Assembly (NCBI GenBank): GCA_025765595.1
Contig: JAIVFH010000014.1
Location: 372,001-436,000, forward strand
Reading direction: 5' to 3'
DNA length: 64,000 nucleotides
Source: Obelidium mucronatum
Taxonomy: Eukaryota; Chytridiomycota; Chytridiomycetes; Chytridiales; Chytriomycetaceae
Part shown: piece by piece, positions 43,717-55,075 of the stretch
How the letters are laid out: every line of letters starts with the position of its first letter
Numbering within the stretch: position 1 is the stretch's first letter
Position numbers and translations under genes: made by a program
Notes under the pieces: model-generated
Seen by the model: the letters and a program-made list of their open reading frames with translations, nothing else
Databases searched by the model: none
What the model was told of the DNA's origin: nothing

Positions 43717-45126
43717 TTACACTTTCAGAGTTTGCACGCAATCCCCAACAGCAATTGCCACCCACTCTGGAATTCCAGGCGTCCACGACAGGTTATTGAT
43801 GGAATCGTTTGCTCGATATGTTAGAGACGGTTCAGACAACTTGCGCGTCTTTGATACACTTGAGATATCCCACACCAGAGCAAAAGCATCATCACCTGGT
43901 GATCGCATTGAGTGGATACAGAGGAAAAATTAAACGTATAAGCCTCCCCCCCTTACCAACACTACAAATATGGGCGCCACTGTGAGGAGCCCATGCAATC
44001 GCATTGACGGGAGCCTGGTGGCCATAGAGCTCTACAACAGGAACACTGGGCTCTCGGATATCCAACACGACAACTTTCTGAGAACCCGACTGAAAAGTGG
44101 CTATATAGTTTGAATCCAGTTTGTTCCACGATAGACGAAGTAGCGGCGGGTTCTCCATTGTTTGTGTGGCATTGGGACCACCTGGAGGAGTCAGTTGTGG
44201 GGGTGTGTCGTACAGAATTGTAGAATGCTCCAAGGCGCGCAAGTCAAAAACTCGAACTGATCCATCCGCTCCGACACTGTGTGGTATTTTCTGGGAGTGT
44301 AAAGAACGAGAAGGAAAAGGGGAAGAAGAAGAAGAAGAAGAAGAAAACAAGGACGTACCTGGCGAAACTGTGTGGGTCCTTTGAAAAAGCAACATCGTAA
44401 ACAGCTTTATCATGAGCAATTAGCTGGGTTTTTTGTTCTTGTCTCTGTTGAAAATAGGTTTGTTTTTCAGATCCTTGATTCTTGCAAGAGTTTTTTGGCA
44501 ATGGTTACATTAACGTCCCACACAGTGCATGTTGTATCAATGCAGCTTGTCACGCACAGACTCGGATCAGCTTCGTTCCAGTCAAAGGAGGACAGTGGGG
44601 GGGAAGTAGTTTTGTTCTGGTTCTGCACTAGAAAGTAAGTAGATATTTTTCTCGCATCGCCCGACGACACTTACACGGCGCTGGTTCGCCGGGCGCAGCG
44701 TCGCGCGCACGGTCAGCTCCTGCGGCAGCAGCGGCGGGGCGGGGGCCGTGATGCTCGCGTTCGGCACGGCGGCGGCGTCGGCGAGCGCGTGCAGCCGCAG
44801 ACAGTCGGACGACGCGGCGAGCAGCGCGGGCGCGGCGGCGGCGGCCTGCGGCGGGAGTCAGGTTACGTTACACAAGAAGAGGAGAAAGAAACACGCACCG
44901 GCGCCCACAGCACGCGCGTCGCCGGGTACGCCACGGCCGCCGCCGCCACGCACACAAGCGCGTCGCGCCGCCGGTCGCGCTCGACAATCTGCAGCGTGTT
45001 GGCGCCGCCCGTCGCCGCGAACGACGCGAGCGCGAGCCGGAACGAGTCGCGCTGCTGGTGCCACGCGAGGCCGTACACTGCGAACCCGGCCTTGTACGTG
45101 TACGTGTGCTTGCCCGTCGAGTCCAT
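43717..45126 (-). CDS. DCAF7: WD40 protein of the DCAF7/WDR68/AN11 family
   Basis: WD-repeat scaffold that binds DYRK/HIPK kinases and CUL4-DDB1 ligases. The minus strand reads [38 protein letters not shown], then after introns [132 protein letters not shown] and [20 protein letters not shown]. The chain DWNE..., [13 protein letters not shown] and [20 protein letters not shown] segments are diagnostic. At least five introns. The first two exons (45126-44690) are extremely GC-rich while the intron at about 44899-44847 is not. Confidence 0.9.
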
Positions 45127-45206
45127 TATGATCGAGTGCTTGGTGCTTGGTTTATATATTTATAATAATAAATAAAATAAAATAAAATAAAATAAAATAA
45201 TATCAA

Positions 45207-46151
45207 ATGCAACACCCTCCACAGTACTCGGAAACAGATGCGCTGCTGGAGCAGTCTCTGCCGCCTTCTTACAAGTCTCTGGCTGATGTGCGTTGTACTC
45301 TGGCATCTGCTAATTCAACCAACTGTCTCACAAAAACCTTTAGTGCAATCTGGATGAACGAGTTGCTTTCATTCGAAAGGTTTACACGTAAGTATTCATC
45401 TTTTCAAACTGTTGTGACTGTTTGACGCTGCATTGACTGTGATCGTTTATGACGTCTTGTCGACTCATTCATACCACCGTCACTGCCACCTCACTCCACC
45501 CAGTGTTCTTGCAGCTCAATTTGGACTCACCACAGTCATTTCCGCGCTTTTCATGTATAATGACTCCATCAGACATGTTGTTCAATCAAAGTAAGCGATA
45601 TCTCTCTGATTCTCCTAGTTGTTCTCACTCTCGAAAAAAGTGGGTGGGCTGTTATGCTCTCGTCTTGGGGCGGTCTCTTTATTCTATTGGCATTAATGTG
45701 GTTTCGAAAGCAAGAACCAATCAACAAGTACCTGTTGGTGGCCTTCACCATGGCGGAATCATACACAATCGGTGTCGTCTGCACATTCTACCAATCTGAA
45801 ACGGTCCTCCAAGCCGTCATCTTGACTTTCTCTGTATTCATTGCTCTCACGATATTCACTCTACAGTCCAAAATATCCTTTGAAGGGCTCGGGCCCTTCT
45901 TGTTTACCTCCTTGAGCGTTCTTGTTGTTGCTTCCTTTATTGAGATATTCTTCCCCTTTTCGCGTGCAATGGATTTGGTTATTGCGATTGTCACTGCAAT
46001 CGTGTTTTGTGGGTACATTTTGTATGACACTTGGCAACTGTTTGAGAGACTGGATCAAGACGAGTGGGTCGTTGGAGCTGTTGAATTGTATCTTGACGTT
46101 GTCAACTTGTTTCTCGCCTTTCTTCGGATCCTCTCCAGTAATGATGATTGA
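45207..46151 (+). CDS. Bax inhibitor-1/Lifeguard (TMBIM) family protein, copy 1
   Basis: Seven-span membrane protein family regulating calcium leak and cell death. N-terminus MQHPPQYSETDALLEQSLPP includes a PPSY-type proline motif as in Lifeguard proteins. Exons join through short introns near 45289-45349, 45388-45512 and 45590-45620 to LAAQFGLTTVISALFM, then LFILLALMWFRKQEPINKYL, LVAFTMAESYTIGVVCTFY, LTFSVFIALTIFTLQSKISF, LFTSLSVLVVASFIEIFF, and AIVFCGYILYDTWQLFERLD. The end ELYLDVVNLFLAFLRILSS is the TMBIM4/BXI1 signature, with the two conserved acids of the pore (D in YDTW, D in LDVV). Intact. First of three in tandem. Confidence 0.85.
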
Positions 46152-46214
46152 TGAGAATCCATGAGTAAAAAAGAATTCAATTATAAATAAAGTTTCTTTC
46201 AAAAAAAAAAAATA

Positions 46215-47128
46215 ATGGCAGATTCTGAAACCAACTCTGGCCTCTTGGATACCTCTAAAGTCCTGCTAAAGGAGGTGAAAAACGAACTCGGCGATAGCCC
46301 CACCCTGCCCTTTTCCTTTTTCGATTTCATCTGCGCTGCGATTCGATCGCAAAACAGTGGCTGATAGAAACCATCAAAACAGTTCAGTCACAACGTGAAG
46401 GGCGATTACCTCAAAGAAGTTCTGTTCATTCTAGCCGTTCAATATTTGGCAGCTTTCTTGTCGTCGTACATCTTTATTGCACTGCTGCCTGGAACAAGGT
46501 GTGAGCAATGATTGGTTGTGCTGGTTTTTTGGGAGTTTCTAATTTGGAACTTTTTTGTAACCAGCTGGTGGACTTCGCGGTTACTCTCACTAGGAGGTCT
46601 CTTATTTTCTCAGCTCTTGTATAAACAGAAAGGAAATGAAGAGTCCAGCAGGTAAACGAGCAGAAAATGGGAGAGCATTCTCTTCAACCCCCCAATACCT
46701 TCAACCAACTTTTTTTTTTTTTTTAAAAAAAAAACGAAAGGGAATTCTTGATTGTTTATACAATCTATGAATCGTACGCCTGCTCATACGCATCATCTCT
46801 CCTCGGGATGCAGCAAAACTTTCAATTCCTCTTGATGCTTTCGATTCACTGGTTTTTCGGCATGTCGCTTTTCACGCTCCAGAACAAGGCCAAATATTCA
46901 GGATACGCACCATACGTGTTTGGAGCTGGAGTTGTTGCGGCCATGATTCTGCTTCTTGAAGACGGCGGTGTTTTGGGGGCCTTGTATTTGGTCTACCTGT
47001 TTGCACATACAATGATCACGTTCAGGGAGAAGCTGGATTTGTGTACCCCTAAAGATGTTATGTTTGCGGTTGTGGATTGGAATATGTATTTGATTCCCCT
47101 TGTGAATGTGTATTTCCTGTTCAAGTGA
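46215..47128 (+). CDS. TMBIM family protein, copy 2 (divergent)
   Basis: Starts MADSETNSGLLDTSKVL, 63 bp after copy 1 stops. Exons after short introns give FSHNVKGDYLKEVLFILAVQ, then YLAAFLSSYIFIALLPGT, SWWTSRLLSLGGLLFSQLLY, and EFLIVYTIYESYACSYASSL. The C-terminal half follows the family pattern FGMSLFTLQNKAKYSGYAPY, VVAAMILLLEDGGVLGAL, YLVYLFAHTMITF, and ends DVMFAVVDWNMYLIPLVNVY. Compared with copy 1 the pore acids are changed: the usual YDTW helix reads VYLFAHTM and the last helix keeps one D. It has lost the proline-rich tail. Likely altered channel behaviour; inference. Exact joins in the first 250 bases are uncertain. Confidence 0.7.
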
Positions 47129-47300
47129 AGCTGGCTTTTTCCCCTCTCCCACTTAACTCTCTCCTTTCCCTCCCCTTTGCTGCCTCATTTGTTGATTGTC
47201 ATTATTACTCTTTTGACTTTGTTTGTCTTTTCTGATGCTTGTTATTTTACATAAAAAGTGAATAATTGTAAAAAAAAAAAAAAAATTAGAATATAAAATA

Positions 47301-48307
47301 ATGGAATCTCCATCAACGGCTTTGTTGATTCCAACCTCCATCGAGTACCGGCGAAGCAGCTGCTCTTCTCAGCATCATCATTTAGATACAGGCTCATTGG
47401 CAGACATTCAAGTGTTTCTGATTGAGGTACTGTAGTTGCGATATCCCTGCGCTTGGCCAAATAACATTCTCGTCCAAAAACATTCCTCAATTATTATTAG
47501 AGTCCCGAATCTGTCCGTTTACTGTTCATTCGCAAGGTTTACCTTTCTCTCGCATTCTTGTTCCTGTGTGCTTGGATGACTGTGGTTGGCGTCTTTCGTG
47601 GAAATCAAGCATTGGAATCAGTCACGTTGAACAAGTTTAGATTCCCGATTTTTTTCTCACTCTCACTCCTCTCTTAAACTCTCTTCTTCCTTCTTTTTCG
47701 GGCGTTAATAGTGGCTGGATTGTTCCTTGGAGTGCCGCTGGCGGATTGATCTTGAGTATTGCAGTGTATTCCAAGCGCGGTCAAGTCACATTGTAAAAAA
47801 AGAAAACAAACCTTTGAAACAAGTAGCCCCGAATCAAATCTGAGAATTTTTTTGGTTTGTTTTTTTTACAGGTCCACTATTGCTGCGTATGCAAGCTACG
47901 AAATCTGCGCAATCAGTCTCGCCTGTCTCGCCGCCACCACCCCAAACCTCCTTATTTCGCAATTCGAATACGCATCGCTGTTTTTATTCTACTGGTTCAT
48001 CACTATTTCGCTATACACGTTCCAAAATACAATATTCTTTTCAGGCGTGAATCCGTTTGTGGCTGGGATGGCTGTATTTGCTGGTCTCGTTTGGTTGAGC
48101 CAGGTGAACCAAACTGAGCAGCAGCGACAGAATAGAGAGTTTCGGGTGACGGAATACTTGATTTCCGTGTTTTGCGTGCATGTTCTGTTTGGGACGCTTG
48201 AAATGCTGAGGAGGTTTACGCCGGAAGATTGGATGATGGGGGTTGTGGACTTTGTTCTTGTGCTTGGTGCTGCTGCGAATGGATACTTTCTTGTAACGCG
48301 TTTGTAA
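47301..48307 (+). CDS. TMBIM family protein, copy 3 (divergent)
   Basis: Starts MESPSTALLIPTSIEYRRSS. Exons: 47301 to about 47424, 47502-47635 (SPESVRLLFIRKVYLSLAF), a short exon near 47712-47790 (GWIVPWSAAGGLILSIAV) and about 47872-48307. The last exon holds STIAAYASYEICAISLACLA, FLFYWFITISLYTFQNTIFF, FVAGMAVFAGLVWLSQV, EYLISVFCVHVLFGTLEML and ends DWMMGVVDFVLVLGAAANGY. FIRKVY is the conserved TMBIM entry motif also in copy 1 (AFIRKVY). Again the YDTW-equivalent is lost (FCVHVLFG), as in copy 2, so copies 2 and 3 are closer to each other. The 3' UTR opens with a 25-base G run. Confidence 0.7.
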
Positions 48308-48316
48308 TGAAATTTC

Positions 48317-48341
48317 GGGGGGGGGGGGGGGGGGGGGGGGG
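48317..48341 (+). repeat. 25-base poly(G) tract
   Basis: Uninterrupted G run nine bases after the stop of TMBIM copy 3; capable of G-quadruplex formation in DNA or the 3' UTR. Confidence 0.95.
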
Positions 48342-48457
48342 CATGTCCGAAAACCCCTCTTGTGTCCAAGCATTTTGGAAAAAAAAAGTCTATAAAAATA
48401 AAAGTAAAAAAAGGAATTGATAAAAACTTTCCTTCAAAAGAAAAAAAAATATAGGAA

Positions 48458-50422
48458 ATGACTCCTGTTTTTTCTCTCGCACTTTTTCTCGCGTTGGTTG
48501 CTGCTGCTCGTCCTCTTGCTGACGCTTCGACTTCGGCGGAACCAGCTGTGATTGGATACCTCTTGCTTGACGCCGCCACAGGGTTTGCAAAGCTGAATGC
48601 AGTTGAGTTTTTTTTTGGGTTTTTTGGAATAATGTTTGTCCGAACTTGTGGAATCTAAAACATACACACACACACACACACACACTCATACACGACACAA
48701 GCTTGCAAACTCGGCTGCTACTCTCCCTCTTACTCGGATTGTTCTCTCTTTTGCTCGTCCTGACTTGGTCTATCTACCATTTTCACACACTCTCAAACAC
48801 GTTGGTCTCAATTTGGCGGTGTCCGAAACATCAACAAGCAATACTTCTTCCTCCGCTGTGTCCGACTACGGGTTCGCGAGCCTCAAGACTGTTGTTGGTA
48901 AACTGCAAGCGGGTGGCGTGCAAGTTTACTTGGCTGTGGGAGGTTGGAACTACAACTGCTTTCCGTATCTGTACATGGCAAGTACACTTTTTATTGATTG
49001 ATATATATGATGAAGTTTTTAACTCGCTCTTTTTTTTTTTTTTTTTTTTTTTACTCCCATCAGAAGAATTCTATTGCCTACTTTGCAACTGGTCCTAACG
49101 CGTGGAAACTTACTGAATACGGAAGCGGAACTTCTCTTGGATGTACAGAACTCAACCAGTACTGCTATGTTTGCGAGCCGCCGAGTCAAGGTTTGTTTGA
49201 AAAGAGTGAGGGGTTCACGCAATTAACTTTCTCATCACTTCCTATCTCTCTCCAGGAACCTCACTTGCTGACTTTAGCATCTTTCCGGAGCCATACCTTT
49301 CTCCCACTTGGATGCTTGCCCAATCTTTTGTTACAAGTAACGCTGGTGGTGCTACTCCCGTCTGGCATCCTGAACTTGTTGGTGGAAACATGTTCGGCGA
49401 TTCTACGGGGAGAGCTGTAGTTCCTGGTACAAGCCTTTGGAAGCAGCTCTCGCGTGATCCATATCAGGACTTGGTTTACTTGGTCAAGGACTTGGGGCTT
49501 GATGGGATTGATTTGGATTACGAGGAAATTTGGCATGGTAACGACTTGTTATTCTATTATCTGCATACAATTTAATAGGAATTAATTTTTTTTGTTTTGT
49601 TTATATACTACCAGCGGACACGTTTAGATCTGGAAGTGGAGTTGGGCCATTCATGTTGGATCAAACTGTTTACAAGTACACTGCGATTGCTCAGGACTTG
49701 ATTATCAATATTCAAGCGATTTATCCAAAGTGCAAGTTGTCTGTCGCTGCTTCTGCTGCTGGGGCTTGGGCTGGGAACTGGTTTGATGCCCTTTTTTTTT
49801 TTTTTTTTTTGGTTTGATGCTTTCCTTCGCATGTTTTTTTTAATTATCTGAAGGTGGGGAGGGAATCTGAAAGGACTGTGGTACTACTCCAATTTATGGT
49901 ATCCATCTGTAACCCAATTCATGACTGCTGGTACAAACGCGGGAGGCGTCAACGTCATGACGTATGATTTAAGCGTAAGCACCGTGTTTCTTGACACCCC
50001 TTCCTTGTTTGACGTCTCTTGAAACAAATAACCTTGATCAGAAAAACCCAACCTTCCATGAGTGTCCAAGCAGCCCCGAAACCTGCGACCTCGCAGGCCA
50101 AGTATCCTTCTACCTGTCCACATTCACGCCGATTACTCCAGCAGCGCGCATTGGTTTCGAAATCGGAGTTCCCGCGTATCCCGACTCTGTCCACGATGCA
50201 TTGAACCAGCTTCCATTGACGCAGCACGAGTTGTCCAATATGTTGAGTTTTGTGAGTGGGAAAGGCGCGATTGTGTGGGAGCTTTACAAGGACGTTGTAA
50301 TTGGTGGAGGCCAAGTGAATGCGAGTACTGTTTTACAGCAAGTTTGCAATATGGTGTTTAATGCGCAAGTTGGTGATGTGAGGGTGGATCGGTGTAATGG
50401 AGTGATTCCTCGATTCAATTGA
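48458..50422 (+). CDS. Secreted glycoside hydrolase family 18 (chitinase-like)
   Basis: Chitin-active TIM-barrel enzyme. Signal peptide MTPVFSLALFLALVAAARPL. Exons rebuild VIGYLLLDAATGFAKLN, then LTRIVLSFARPDLVYLP, KLQAGGVQVYLAVGGWNYN (the SxGG-type strand), and, after further introns, LGLDGIDLDYEEIWH, the catalytic DxxDxDxE with glutamate acid at the end. Later parts are LIINIQAIYPKCKLSVAASA, GGVNVMTYDLS (strand with the MxYD motif), ARIGFEIGVPAYPD and GKGAIVWELYKD, the terminal W of the barrel. At least seven introns, several with poly(T) or CA runs. No carbohydrate-binding module seen. Cysteine pairs such as CYVC and CPSSPETCDL suggest disulfides. Could remodel the own wall or digest substrate chitin. 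Confidence 0.88.
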
Positions 50423-50566
50423 TTTTATTATTTTATTTTTGCTTTGCTTTACTTCTTGTCCCTATTGTTTCTATCTTTTTTTTTCAAGGGCATCTTTTTT
50501 TATGTTGCAACTTTTTTTTTTTTTTTTGAAAAATAAACACACAATACGCAAAACACAAACTGAAAC

Positions 50567-51066
50567 TCAAATAATCATGTCAAAGAACCCATCAGCTTTG
50601 CAAGAAGGACAACTATTTGCAATTGCCTTGATCCATCTGTGACCACATGTGTCGTGAAACAAGATTCCACAAGAAGTACACTCAAAGGATTCCTGAACAT
50701 TACGGCAACAGATTCCACAATTACCAGCTTTCCCTCCTCTTGCTGCTGCAACTGCACTGGCTCTTGTTTCAATAATGAGAGTGTACCACTCGGCTGTACC
50801 AATCCGGTCAGAAGAATAACACACGTAACCATCCGATTTCGAAGCAACAAGCCAGTCCGAAACAAAACGCGACATTTTGCTCGAGCTTGGCGACTGCTGA
50901 GTCAGTCCTGCAAACTTGTAAGCACAATTCACCATACCACAATCTCTTGGTGAAACTGGCTGACGGCATTTGGGGCACATGAGTTTATGGCTGTCTTTTC
51001 TGAGATTGAAAATTCCAAAGCCAAGTCGAATGAGTACTCTGAATTTGGTTTTGTTTGGGATGTTCA

Positions 51067-51102
<36 letters not shown>

Positions 51103-51960
51103 AAGTGTGTTTGTCAAACAAACATAAACTTACGTTTGGCGAAAAGCCTCGCATTCCTTGTTGTAACAGAATCCCGCGATATTAAGACCATCATCCACAA
51201 TACGCCAACTGAGTACTTTTCCTGAACGAACCAATTCAATCTTGTGTGGACCAAGCCCACTTGAAACATCAACAAACACGTAAAGAGGATTACCACCACC
51301 ACCACCACCACCACCACCACCACCACCACCGCCGCCGTTACCACCCAACAAACGGGCATGCACATGCACAGTCGACCCCTCATGCATAAAATCATAAACA
51401 AACTTCCCAGAATTCTCATTATCAGGAATCATCTTGCCACCACAAGTCAACCGAAATAAACGAGGGGTAATCCCAGAAGCCCAACAACAACCACCACCTC
51501 CACCACCGTAACTTGCCATTGTCTTTTCAACAATACGCTTCTTGAAGGACTCGATAGTGTCATCCGCATTGCAACGGATCAACATGGTCTTGTTGGTGTA
51601 TGGAGACTTTGCAAAGATTTGAAGTTGTTGTTTGTTTGGGTCGAGTGGTGGTGGAGACGTGCATTCAATGTAAACAAGCCAAGTTACTTGACATGTCTTG
51701 GAGAGCATGGATATGGAGTCTAACGCGACGGGGGAGGATTCTTGGAATTCAGTGCCTTCGGTGGTTCCCATTTGTACAAGTGACCAACAAGCCTTGTCCT
51801 TGTATTCTTGGAACAGGTACGATGCAACGTGTTGAGGAACCCAGGAGACATTTTCGCTTGCAATAACGCTTCCATTTATGAAGTTACGGTATACTAACGT
51901 GTGGTTCTTGGAGTCAAGGACAACAATTTCGTGTGTGGGATACACGGTGGTGGAAATCAT
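50567..51960 (-). CDS. Ubiquitin-like domain and RING-type zinc-finger protein
   Basis: Exon 1 (51960 to about 51136) opens MISTTVYPTHEIVVLDSKNH, then a ubiquitin-like fold (KTMLIRCNADDTIESFKKRI and RLFRLTCGGKMIPDNENSG), a poly-Gly linker of about 15 residues, and GLNIAGFCYNKECEAFRQT. After an intron with ~30 nt poly(T) in sense, exon 2 has KLMCPKCRQPVSPRDCGMVN, a treble of Cys pairs, and a C-terminal RING-like cluster CGICCRNVQESFECTSCG followed by LFHDTCGHRWIKAIANSCP and SCKADGF. The order Cys-x2-Cys...Cys-x2-Cys...His...Cys-x2-Cys suggests an E3 ubiquitin ligase. I know similar unnamed proteins in protists but no function. Confidence 0.72.
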
Positions 51961-52055
51961 TGTTTTTTTTTTTTTTTTTTTTTTTTGTTGATGAGTAAAT
52001 AATAATAATATTGGTGTAACTTTTTTTTTTTGGCATACATGTTTATTCGTTTTAC

Positions 52056-54831
52056 TCATTCTCTTCTGTCTTTACCCTGTCGTTGTTGATCTCCACCTTG
52101 ATACTGTGATCGACCACTTTGCGAAGAATACTCCCTATCATTCTGTCTCTCACGATCCCGGTCCCGATCATATTGACCTGCAGCTGGTGGTCTTGAATGG
52201 TCTCCACCACCGCCACCTCCACGCGATCCACGGTAGTCTCCCTTGTTATCATCACGACCGCCACCAGAGCCTGCAAATCCACCCGCATCACTGCCTCGGA
52301 AGTCGCGTTTATCGTCGCTTCGCCCAAAATTATTTCTGCGGTCTCCTCCATAATCACCACCTCCTCCTGCTCCGCGATTATTTCGACTATCGTACCCACC
52401 TCGCCCACCACCATGACTACCACCACCACCGCCACCGCCGCTATTATTATTACTGTTGTTATTGTTGTTGTTGTGATATGGGTGTGTCCGGTGGTTGGCT
52501 CCATGGTGTCGAATCGGGCCTCCTCCGTTATGTTCATAGGCAGCAGGTTTCGGTCCTCGCTGATTATATCCACTTTGATGCTGGTGCTGCATTTGCTGTT
52601 GCAGCAGCAGCTGTTGCTGTGACGACGGCAGCGGATACGCTCCCCCACCGGTGGGACCAGACGGTTGTGGTGGACCTCCTCCGACTACATTGGTGTTTGG
52701 GTCATACCCCATTAACCGTTGGTATCCTTCAACATCGCTTGGCAAAGTATGATGAACGGGTAATTGTGGTTGGTGGGATTTCATTCCTGGTATGTCATTC
52801 ATTTGATGCGCTTGTGTACGTCGTTGACGGTTTCCGAGTTCATGGGATTGTTCCCAGTTGCAGTTGAAGCTGTTGTTGAAAGTTGGTTTAACATCGGGAA
52901 TTCGCCTATTACATAAGATCAATCACATACTCGCTGCCTCCAGGAATTGCAGGGAAAGGCTTGGCGAAAAAGTAATGGTGTTTTAAGGCTTCGGCCGTGC
53001 TGAGTCGCTTTTGCGGATCACAAACAAGAATTTGCTCAATCAAATCAACTACACCAATAAAGTACTTGTCCATGACGAAGCTTTCACACAAATACAAAAA
53101 AAAAAAAACATGATGAGTAAGACTTGATTCATTAAACACAATAACAACCAAAAAAAAAAAATACTCACTGTCGAAATTGTTCCCTCAAGTCTCCAGGCTT
53201 TGGTGGTGAACTCAACTCCATAGTTTGCAAAACCGGTAGATCCTTCACTCCTGGCCAAGATTCTGGTGTCGGAGTTCCACACAGCTGCCACACTTTTTCC
53301 AATTGATCAAAGTCATCAGCACCAACGAGAATCGGTTTCCTTTTTAAGATTTCACCAAATACGCAGCTGTTTTTTGTGTTCATTCAACGAAAGACGTTTT
53401 TTTTTTGTAAGTTATTCAAAACAAAACAAAACAAAACAATAATAATAAAAACTCACCCTACACCCCACATGTCGATTCCAGGTCCATATCGAGTCGCCCC
53501 CAGCAATAATTCCGGTGGTCGATACCAACGTGTTACAACCATATTGGTATATTTAGGGTCCTTGATGCTTTGCAAATGAGCACGAGCTAAACCAAAATCG
53601 GCAATTTTCAAGTGTCCTTGATTATCAATGAGGATATTTGCAGTCTTCATGTCACGATGCATGATCAAGTTCTGTTTAGATTGATTTGAATGAGTTGTTG
53701 CTTTTTTTCTCTAAAATGTTTATGGAAGAAGAAGAAGAAAAAAAAAACGAGAGTGAAAGAGATGGGGTGTGTGTATAAGAGCGAAATATACCCTGTGCAA
53801 GTAATCTGTTCCTCTCAATAACTGTTGAAAGTAACTTTTGATCTGATGTGGCATGAATCGGATATTCGGGTTCTCAAGAAGACCGTTCAAGTCATGATCC
53901 ATGAAAGGAAACACCATATGAACTTCGCCACGCTGCCGAGTTTGTTTGTTTCCTATTTTGTGAAGGCACAGAATAGCAACGATCAGGATATTTACAGAAA
54001 AGAAGAGAGAAAAAAAAGAAGCCAGGCCCACCCTTCTTGACAGCAATTTCAGTCAATTCGACAATATTCTCATGACTAAGAGATTTCAAGATTTTAATTT
54101 CGCGCAGAGCAGTAATGGGAATCTGTGATTGATGAAGTTGGCAAGGTTTAGAAACAAAGAATTCATCGCCTCTGGTGGATTTGTGACTCACCCCCTCCTT
54201 TTCATTATGCATCAAAATTCTCTTTAAAGCAAAAGTTTGTCCATGCTTGTTTTTCATAATGTTGACTTCACTTTAAAAAAAAAGCACGGGTGTGAGAATA
54301 TACCACACGCACAAAAAAAAAGATCACTAAATTAAATTACCCAAAAGTTCCTTCTCCTACTTTCTTAATGTTTGTGTAGTCGTCAACGGAAGAGCAGCCC
54401 TTGTACACGCGAGGAGCAATGAATACAGAAGGAAGAGATGAAGAAGAGGAAGAAGAAGGTAAAAGAGTTGTCGATGAGCCGGATCGAACAAGAGCAGGAC
54501 TGCTATTAGGGGGAAGAGGAGTAGAAGTGGAGTGTTGTTGTTGGGTTGCAGGCGGAGGCTGCGGCTTGTTGTCATCAAATACCAAGGCGGGAGAGTTGTT
54601 TGAATTGTATGATGGATTGTTTGGATTGTAGTTGCTATTTTGCTGGTTTCGAAATAGCAAGTTATGCACGGGCTTTGGTTTGTTGCTGCTTGAGTTGTTA
54701 TTGTTGGGGGTATCGTTGATGGATGGCTCTTCGCCTTCTTCCAGCTCTTCCTTCGAGTCCGCGTACGATGCGTGGTGCGCAGGGGCATGCGGCGGTGACG
54801 GCAGTTCCGCTTCGTCCATCGAGGCTGTGAG

Positions 54832-54866
<35 letters not shown>

Positions 54867-54987
54867 GAGTTGTTGTTGGAAAAGCAAACACTGCGAAAGA
54901 GACGCAAACGCAACTGTCCATTTCCATGTCGCTCGGCGAGTCGAGGTCGAGTTCCCCGTCTTCGGCTTTGTTGGTCTTTGGGGACAT
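52056..54987 (-). CDS. BUR1: BUR1/CDK9-type cyclin-dependent kinase
   Basis: P-TEFb-like kinase that phosphorylates the RNA polymerase II tail and elongation factors. Long Gln/Ser/Pro-rich N-terminus, then [20 protein letters not shown] (Gly loop), [15 protein letters not shown] (catalytic Lys), [20 protein letters not shown] including the PITALRE motif that names CDK9, [37 protein letters not shown] (HRD), [10 protein letters not shown] (DFG), [21 protein letters not shown] (T-loop Thr), MWGVG-CVFGEIL, and [21 protein letters not shown]. About eight introns; one of ~61 nt joins AIPGGS to [17 protein letters not shown]. The C-terminal tail is rich in Gly, Arg, Asp and Ser. All catalytic residues are present. 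Divergent from the next gene by 88 bp of (AAAT)n-rich DNA. Confidence 0.92.
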
Positions 54988-55075
54988 TAATATTTATTTC
55001 TTTATGTGAAACAAATAAACAATAAACCAAAAAACAATAAACCAAAAAACAAATAAATAAATAAATAAATAAATA

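Noticed and set aside
52915..52945. A possible 25-nt intron in BUR1 (GTATGTGATT...GTAATAG)
   Set aside because: The same donor paired with a later acceptor (TTTCAACAACAG) gives a ~61-nt intron, keeps frame and leads into [12 protein letters not shown]. That size matches other introns here, so an ultra-short intron is unnecessary.
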